A stretch of DNA of 64,000 nucleotides from Prillingera fragicola (Eukaryota > Basidiomycota > Tremellomycetes > Trichosporonales > Trichosporonaceae): NCBI GenBank assembly GCA_002335605.1, contig BEDY01000001.1:3720001-3784000 (forward strand), in the 5' to 3' direction. The position numbers were made by a program, and so were the translations under genes. This document shows positions 59,294 to 64,000 of this stretch, piece after piece; position 1 is the first letter of the stretch, and each line of letters opens with the position of its first letter. The notes under the pieces were generated by a model. It did no database searches. It was given only the letters and a program-made list of their open reading frames with translations, and was not told the origin of the DNA.

Positions 59294-59513
59294 AGCCGGC
59301 CACCGGCGGCCGACAAGCGACGTCATTGCACGATGGGTGCCTTGTTGATCGAAACGATCGTCTTACTGGAGTGCTGGAGTTGTCGTCGACAATCTCTTAC
59401 AAACCCAACCATTGACTAGCAAAGCGCTGTTTACAGTAACAAAGCATAGGCCAAACGCACAGTAGCCTATCTCACACTCCTTTTTTGTCACTAGCAGAGA
59501 CCAAAGCCTCAAA
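59294..59513. other. Divergent intergenic region, MAPEG gene / FAR-17a gene
   Basis: Short shared promoter region. The CCGGCCACCGGCGGCCG stretch near 59295-59312 is GC-rich and palindromic. No other element recognised. Confidence 0.45.
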
Positions 59514-60480
59514 ATGGTCGCCACAACCCGCGAGCCGACTCGCGCAGAGACGTCGCGCCATAGCCTCAAGCGCTTCCTCTTCCACTCGGGCGCGGCTGCA
59601 TACATGGTGGCGTCTTTCCACACCATTACCAATATCATGGACGAGAGGCCAGTTCTTGAGGTCCGTGTTGTTGTGGAGCCATGAGGAGCTCGTGGAGCGG
59701 CCATGGGGGTCGCACGTGGGCTTTGCTGACCTTTTACAGTATGGCGGCTCGTTCCAGTACCTCACAATCTGCGGGTAGGTTGTGGTCTGAAAAGTGTAGG
59801 AAATGAGTAACTGACGGCGGTAGCTTTGCGCTGGCATGTGCGACAATGTGTCTGGGAGCCTTCGAGGACCTCGTCCCGAGCCTACACAGTATGTGGCCAT
59901 TGCGGCGGCAGCTCTTCTAGCCCTTCCTGTTGTGTTGGCTAACCCCTTCGCAGTCGTTCATGCCACAAAGCGCATGCTCGCGCTTGCCTCGTTGCCTGTA
60001 GAGATCACCATCTCGTCCATCTACGTGAGTCGAGGCGGGAGGCGCTGAACTCGCACTCCACAATCGGTGCAGATGCTAACCGACCAGTGGCCGCTGATCA
60101 TCTTTGCACCCACCCTCATGCTTCCACCCAAGCCCGAGGTCGGCGGCGGCGAGCCCATGTCAGCCGAAGAAGCCCTCTTCTACATCCCGCTGTGGATTGA
60201 CGTCGGACTGCATCTCTTGCCGGCCCTCGCGCTTGTGGTCGACTTTTTCATCCTGGAGAAAAAGTACGTGCCCCCGACGTCGACGCGCCGCGCTCCTCTT
60301 GTCGCGTTTGGGTTTAGTGCTGCCTACGTCGTGTGGGTTGAGCACTGCGCCAGCGTCAACGGCAAGTTTCCCTACCCCTTCTTGACTATTGCAAGCTTCA
60401 ACGAGCGTTGCATCATATACGTCGCTGCAACCACTTTTGCGCTTCTAGTGTTCTGGGGTCTGAACGCTATTCACAAGTAG
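59514..60480 (+). CDS. FAR-17a/AIG1-family membrane hydrolase
   Basis: Multi-pass membrane protein of the AIG1/ADTRP family; the human members hydrolyse fatty-acid esters of hydroxy fatty acids with a Thr/His pair. Five exons (59514-59660, 59740-59774, 59824-59888, 59954-60024, 60073-60480) give 241 residues. The family's catalytic Thr matches T58 in GGSFQYLTICG and the His matches H153 in WIDVGLHLLPALAL; both are present, so it may be an active hydrolase. Further family blocks are LPVEITISSIYW-like (split by an intron) and NGKFPYPFL followed by a last hydrophobic helix. The N terminus is basic and has no signal peptide. It lies divergent to the MAPEG gene and convergent with the VOC gene. 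The substrate in fungi is not known. Confidence 0.85.
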
Positions 60481-60840
60481 AGACGTAGATGTTCATGCAT
60501 GTTGCCTTACCACTGGCTGGGTTGTGGCTTGGAGATGTTTTGGATGAAAGATTGCGGCGTGGTTGCGGAGGCGGTTGGCCATTAGGACGACATGAACGGC
60601 GCAACAGCCAGGCATGCCGCGCGCAACCATTCTCAATGAATCTCAATTGTATCCTGAGCCTGTATGTATCTGTGATCAAAGAGATTGAGAGTGTGAAGTT
60701 CAGTTGTCGAACCGTGTCTGATCAACTAGATGCTTCTAAGCTGGGTAGTCATAGACCGCAACACCAATGCAGATCAGCTGTAGCATACCCTCGCCCTGAA
60801 TACCCTTCCTGTGACCACACGACATGAAGATGCAGAACCA
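60481..60840. other. Convergent intergenic region, FAR-17a / VOC gene
   Basis: About 360 nt of 3'-UTR sequence for both genes. Nothing recognised in it. Confidence 0.5.
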
Positions 60841-61300
60841 CTACGCCGCAACAGCAAACTCAAGCCTGTTCCCAGCATAGTCACGACAGAAGAATCGCGT
60901 AGGGTACTCGACACCCTTCGACCCCGAGTTCTCCTGCCCGGGCTCATCGCAAGACATAGCCGCGCCCTGTCCGCCCTTGCCGTGGTGCTCGAATATCCGC
61001 CTCTGGAGGGCCAGCAGCGCGTCCAACGTCCTCAGACTAAAGCACGGGTGGTTGCGGCTGCCAACGGCGTCGACCGGGCCGAAAGAGATGTGCACTTGCT
61101 GGCCAGTGGTGCCGACGCGGAACCTGGCTGTTAGTCCGCTCTGACGGCTGAACTCACCATCGCAGGACGTCGTGCTGGGCGGCGGGAACTGGGTCAGAGG
61201 CGAAGCCCAGGACCTTGCCGTAGAACTCTTCGGCAGCGTCCAGAGTGCCTTCTGGGACAGAGAGGTTGATGTGCTGAATGGCGTAGGGGCTGAAGTCCAT
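60841..61300 (-). CDS. VOC/glyoxalase-fold protein
   Basis: Small protein of the vicinal oxygen chelate superfamily (glyoxalase, bleomycin-resistance or dioxygenase fold); the exact reaction is unknown. Two exons (61300-61158, 61123-60841) with a 34-nt intron give 141 residues. The opening AIQHINLSVPEGTLDAAEEF then FYGKVLGF is the classical first beta-alpha-beta unit with a metal-type His (QHINL). The second half gives NHPCFSLRTLDALLALQRRI (possible second His), and ends TRFFCRDYAGNRLEFAVAA, where the D-x-x-G-N-x-x-E pattern carries the usual metal Glu. So a metal-binding site appears intact. It is divergent to the complex I gene, sharing a 600-nt promoter region. A role in detoxification is possible but unproven. 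Confidence 0.82.
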
Positions 61301-61901
61301 TGTGAGAGTTGGTGATGGGAGAGAATGAGGGTTGCGCAGATTGTGAGAGCGTCAGTCACAGAGTTGGAACGAGCCGGCTGACCGGCCCGATATGTCGCTG
61401 CGTGAGGGACAAGGTGGAGGTAAAGGCACCTTGTCTGTGCGCGGTCTCGCGTGGTGGGTCAGCGTGATTTGCAGCTGGATGCGTGTTATTCTCTGTTTTT
61501 GAGTAGCGTAGCCAAAGCATTGCAATGCTTGGTACTGTGGATGACAATGGCGTATGAGGAGGGCCAGTGACTCTTGTTATTGTTCCAGTACTCTGTTGTC
61601 GTCCTCGGGTGGGTGACGCAGGGTGGACCTGGGCACAAACAGGGTGAATGCCATTGGAGTATCAAAGTGCCACAAGCTCAAACTCCGACCGGGTGAGGGT
61701 TCGGCGTTTTCAGCTGTACGGTGCAAGACCCGTCTGGCGCCGAGAGCCAATGGTCAGAGGCCGAATCCACCAGCCAGCGGGCACTCACTGGCAGGCAGAC
61801 TCTGGGTGCGCTTGCCTGCTGCTCGCTCGACGTCGCTCCTTCAACCCTCCATCCAAACGCCAACTCTCGGCACCACCTACTCCCCACCCACCTCTCTCGC
61901 C
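61301..61901. other. Divergent intergenic region, VOC gene / complex I gene
   Basis: About 600 nt with two promoters, including the 16-bp palindrome listed separately. No coding frame recognised. Confidence 0.5.
61515..61530. promoter_or_regulatory. 16-bp perfect palindrome AAGCATTGCAATGCTT
   Basis: Perfect inverted repeat centred between the VOC and complex I gene starts. A central ATTGCAAT resembles C/EBP-like bZIP half sites. It may be a dimeric regulator site. Confidence 0.4.
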
Positions 61902-64000
61902 ATGCTTCCCGGTCGGCTCGTGGCTGCCCGCTCGCTCTCGCGCCAGCTCCCCGCATCGGGTACGCTCCCCCTCTTGTCTTGCTCGGCGTCGCCCCGCCTC
62001 GCCCACTTGGCGCAGCTCTCGCGCGGCGTCGGAGCAACGACTACCCTCGGAACCACTGTGCTGACTCTCTTCCCAGGCTCGCGTCTCTTCTCAACCTCGC
62101 GTGTCCGTCGCGCCGACATTACCCTCACTGTCGACGGCAAGGAGGTGACCGTTCCCCAGGGTGCGTGACTTGCTGCGAACCCGAGAGCAACAACTGACCC
62201 GCCTGCAGGAACCGCTCTCATCCAGGCTTGCGAGGCTGCCGGAGCCACCGTTCCCCGTTTCTGTTACCATGACCGTCTTGCCATTGCCGGTAACTGCCGC
62301 ATGTGTCTCGTCGACGTCGAGAGGTCACCAAAGCCTGTCGCATCGTGCGCCATGCCTGCCATGCCCGGCTCCAAGGTGTTCACCAACACCCCCCGTGTCC
62401 ACAAGGCTCGTGAGGGTGTGATGGAGTTCCTCCTCTCCAACCACCCCCTCGACTGCCCTATTTGTGACCAGGGTGGTGAGTGTGACCTCCAGGACCAGTC
62501 GATGCGTTACGGTTCGGACAGGACACGATTCCACGAGATTGCTGGCAAGCGTGCTACCGAGAACAAGAACTTTGGCCCTATCGTCAAGACTTCGATGAAC
62601 CGCTGCATTCAGTGCACCCGTTGCGTGCGTTTCGCCAACGACGTTGCCGGTGTCGAGGACCTTGGTACCTCGGGCCGTGGAAACGACCTCCAGATCGGCA
62701 TGTACATTGAGAAGACTCTCGACTCGGAGATGTCGGGCAACATCATCGACCTCTGCCCCGTCGGCGCCCTCACCTCGAAGCCTTACGAGTTCCAGGCCCG
62801 TCCCTGGGAGCTCAAGAAGACCGAGTCTATCGATGTTCTTGACGCTGTTGGATCCAACATTCGCATCGACTCGCGTGGTGTTCAGGTTATGCGTATCCAG
62901 CCCAAGCTGAACGACGACGTCAACGAGGAGTGGATCAACGACAAGACCCGTTACGCCTACGACGGTCTTCGTTATCAGCGTCTCACCACTCCCCTTGTTC
63001 GCGAAGGCGACCGCTTCGTCCCCGCCTCGTGGGAGCAGGCTCTCGAGACCATTCGTCACGGTCTCGTCAAGTCGGGTGCCCAGGGTGATGAGATCAAGGC
63101 CGTTGCTGGTCACACTGCCGACACCGAGTCGATTGTTGCTCTCAAGGACCTTGTCAACCGACTCGGCTCTGAGAACACCACCCTTGACCAGCCCGCTGGC
63201 CAGTCCCCCACCTCGCACGGTGTCGACATCCGCTCCAACTACCTCTTCAACACCACCATTGCTGACGCCGAGGAGGCTGACGCCATTCTCATCATTGGCT
63301 CGAACCCCCGTCACGAGGCCGCCATCATCAACACCCGCTTCCGCACCATGTGGCTCAAGCACCGTGCCAACTTTGGCGTCATTGGCGAGGACTTTGACTC
63401 GACTTTCGGTTACGAGAGCGTCGGCAAGTCGGCAGCTGATGTCGAGAAGTTCCTGAGCGGCAAGGGCAACAGCGAGTTTGCCAAGCTTTGGAAGGAGGCC
63501 AAGAAGCCTCTTGTTGTTGTTGGCTCGGCTGTCACCGAGGGCAAGGATGGAGCCGCCGTCCTCAAGGCCGTCTCGAAGCACGTTCTTGACAACTCGGACA
63601 AGTTCCTTACCGAGGAGTGGAACGGTTTCTCCGTCCTCCAGCGTGCCGCTTCGCGTGCCGCTGCCTACGACGTCGGCTTCACCCCCACGGCATCGAGCTC
63701 CAAGGCGACCCCCAAGTTCGTCTACCTCCTCAACGCCGACGAGATTGACCCCTCTTCCATCCCCGAGAACGCATTCGTTGTCTACCAGGGCCACCACGGT
63801 GACGTTGGTGCCCAGTACGCCGACGTCTGTCTTCCCGGAGCTGCCTACACTGAGAAGTCGAGCACTTGGGTTAACACCGAGGGCCGCTCGCAGCTTGGCC
63901 GCACTTCCGTTCCCCCTCCAGGATCCTCGCGCGAGGACTGGCAGATCATCCGCGCCCTTTCAGAGGTTGTTGGCACTCCCCTCCCTTACGACGACGTCAA
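61902..64000 (+). CDS. NDUFS1: NADH:ubiquinone oxidoreductase 75/78-kDa subunit, 3' end cut by window
   Basis: Largest subunit of mitochondrial complex I, carrying three iron-sulfur clusters of the electron path in the matrix arm. The ATG at 61902 begins an Arg/Ser-rich mitochondrial presequence (LFSTSRVRRADI marks the likely processing region). Exon 1 is 61902-62160, exon 2 starts at 62209 and runs to the window edge. The [2Fe-2S] cysteines are in RFCYHDRLAIAGNCRMCLVD and VASCAMPAM. The [4Fe-4S] sites are CPICDQGGECDLQ and CIQCTRCVRF, with a later CPVG. All cluster ligands are intact. The N-terminal presequence is rather long (about 75 residues); a 49-nt segment before GSRLFSTS looks intron-like (ends ctcttcccag) but removing it breaks the frame, so I keep it as coding. 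About 650 residues are visible of an expected 730. Confidence 0.96.

Noticed and set aside
62040..62090. Intron-like segment ending ctcttcccag in the complex I presequence
   Set aside because: Length of 49 nt breaks the frame when removed and the donor would be gtcgga; retained as coding.
62325..63797. 490-codon - strand frame opposite complex I subunit
   Set aside because: Same cause: codon-biased sense gene with all iron-sulfur motifs intact.

Overview
The window is nuclear DNA from a fungus, most likely a basidiomycete yeast of the Tremellomycetes (Trichosporonales-like; the class is inferred, the order is a guess). The genome is compact and GC-rich, and almost every gene is cut by short introns. 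These have GTGAGT-type donors, CTNAC branch points and CAG/TAG acceptors, and many are only 34-50 nt. The protein set is fungal: His6, Utp17, Dsc2, Ku80, Num1-type PH protein, HET-C, Ste6, Dsk2, Lag1. I joined exons by hand. Reading frames close exactly across the introns of nearly all genes, which supports the models.

Layout from left to right (strand): HIS6 (-, 3' end cut by the window edge); UTP17/WDR75 rRNA-processing WD protein (-); a 150-aa SAP-like unknown (+); eIF3d (+); a PIG-Y-like GPI-GlcNAc transferase subunit (-); a very long inositol-polyphosphate 5-phosphatase (+); a KEN/D-box protein, perhaps securin (-); an SDR oxidoreductase (+); Dsc2/UBAC2 rhomboid-UBA protein (+); a 140-aa unknown (-); Ku80 (+); UDP-glucose:glycoprotein glucosyltransferase (+); a Num1/Mcp5-like cortical anchor with a huge KEV repeat (-); HET-C (+); a NicO nickel/cobalt transporter (-); DHX35-like DEAH helicase (+); Ste6-like pheromone exporter (-); L-fuconate dehydratase-like enzyme (+); a 292-aa unknown (-); Dsk2 ubiquilin (-); Lag1 ceramide synthase (+); a MAPEG-domain membrane protein (-) whose large intron holds an intron-containing tRNA-Gln(CTG) on the opposite strand; a FAR-17a/AIG1 family hydrolase (+); a VOC/glyoxalase-fold protein (-); and the 75/78-kDa subunit of complex I (+, 3' end cut by the window edge).

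This is ordinary chromosome with no operon-like cluster, transposon, CRISPR array or viral insertion that I can see. Several genes share broad themes. ER and protein quality control is represented by UGGT, Dsc2, Dsk2, PIG-Y and Lag1. RNA and ribosome work is represented by Utp17, eIF3d and DHX35. Most gene pairs are divergent (probable shared promoters) or convergent; DHX35 and STE6 stop codons lie 43 nt apart.

The observations most worth a second look are the tRNA gene nested antisense in a protein-gene intron, the 5-phosphatase whose catalytic domain is spread over about 1,300 residues, the 34-40 nt introns, the doubled CCG-N6-CGG element upstream of the fuconate dehydratase, and the unplaced small genes.
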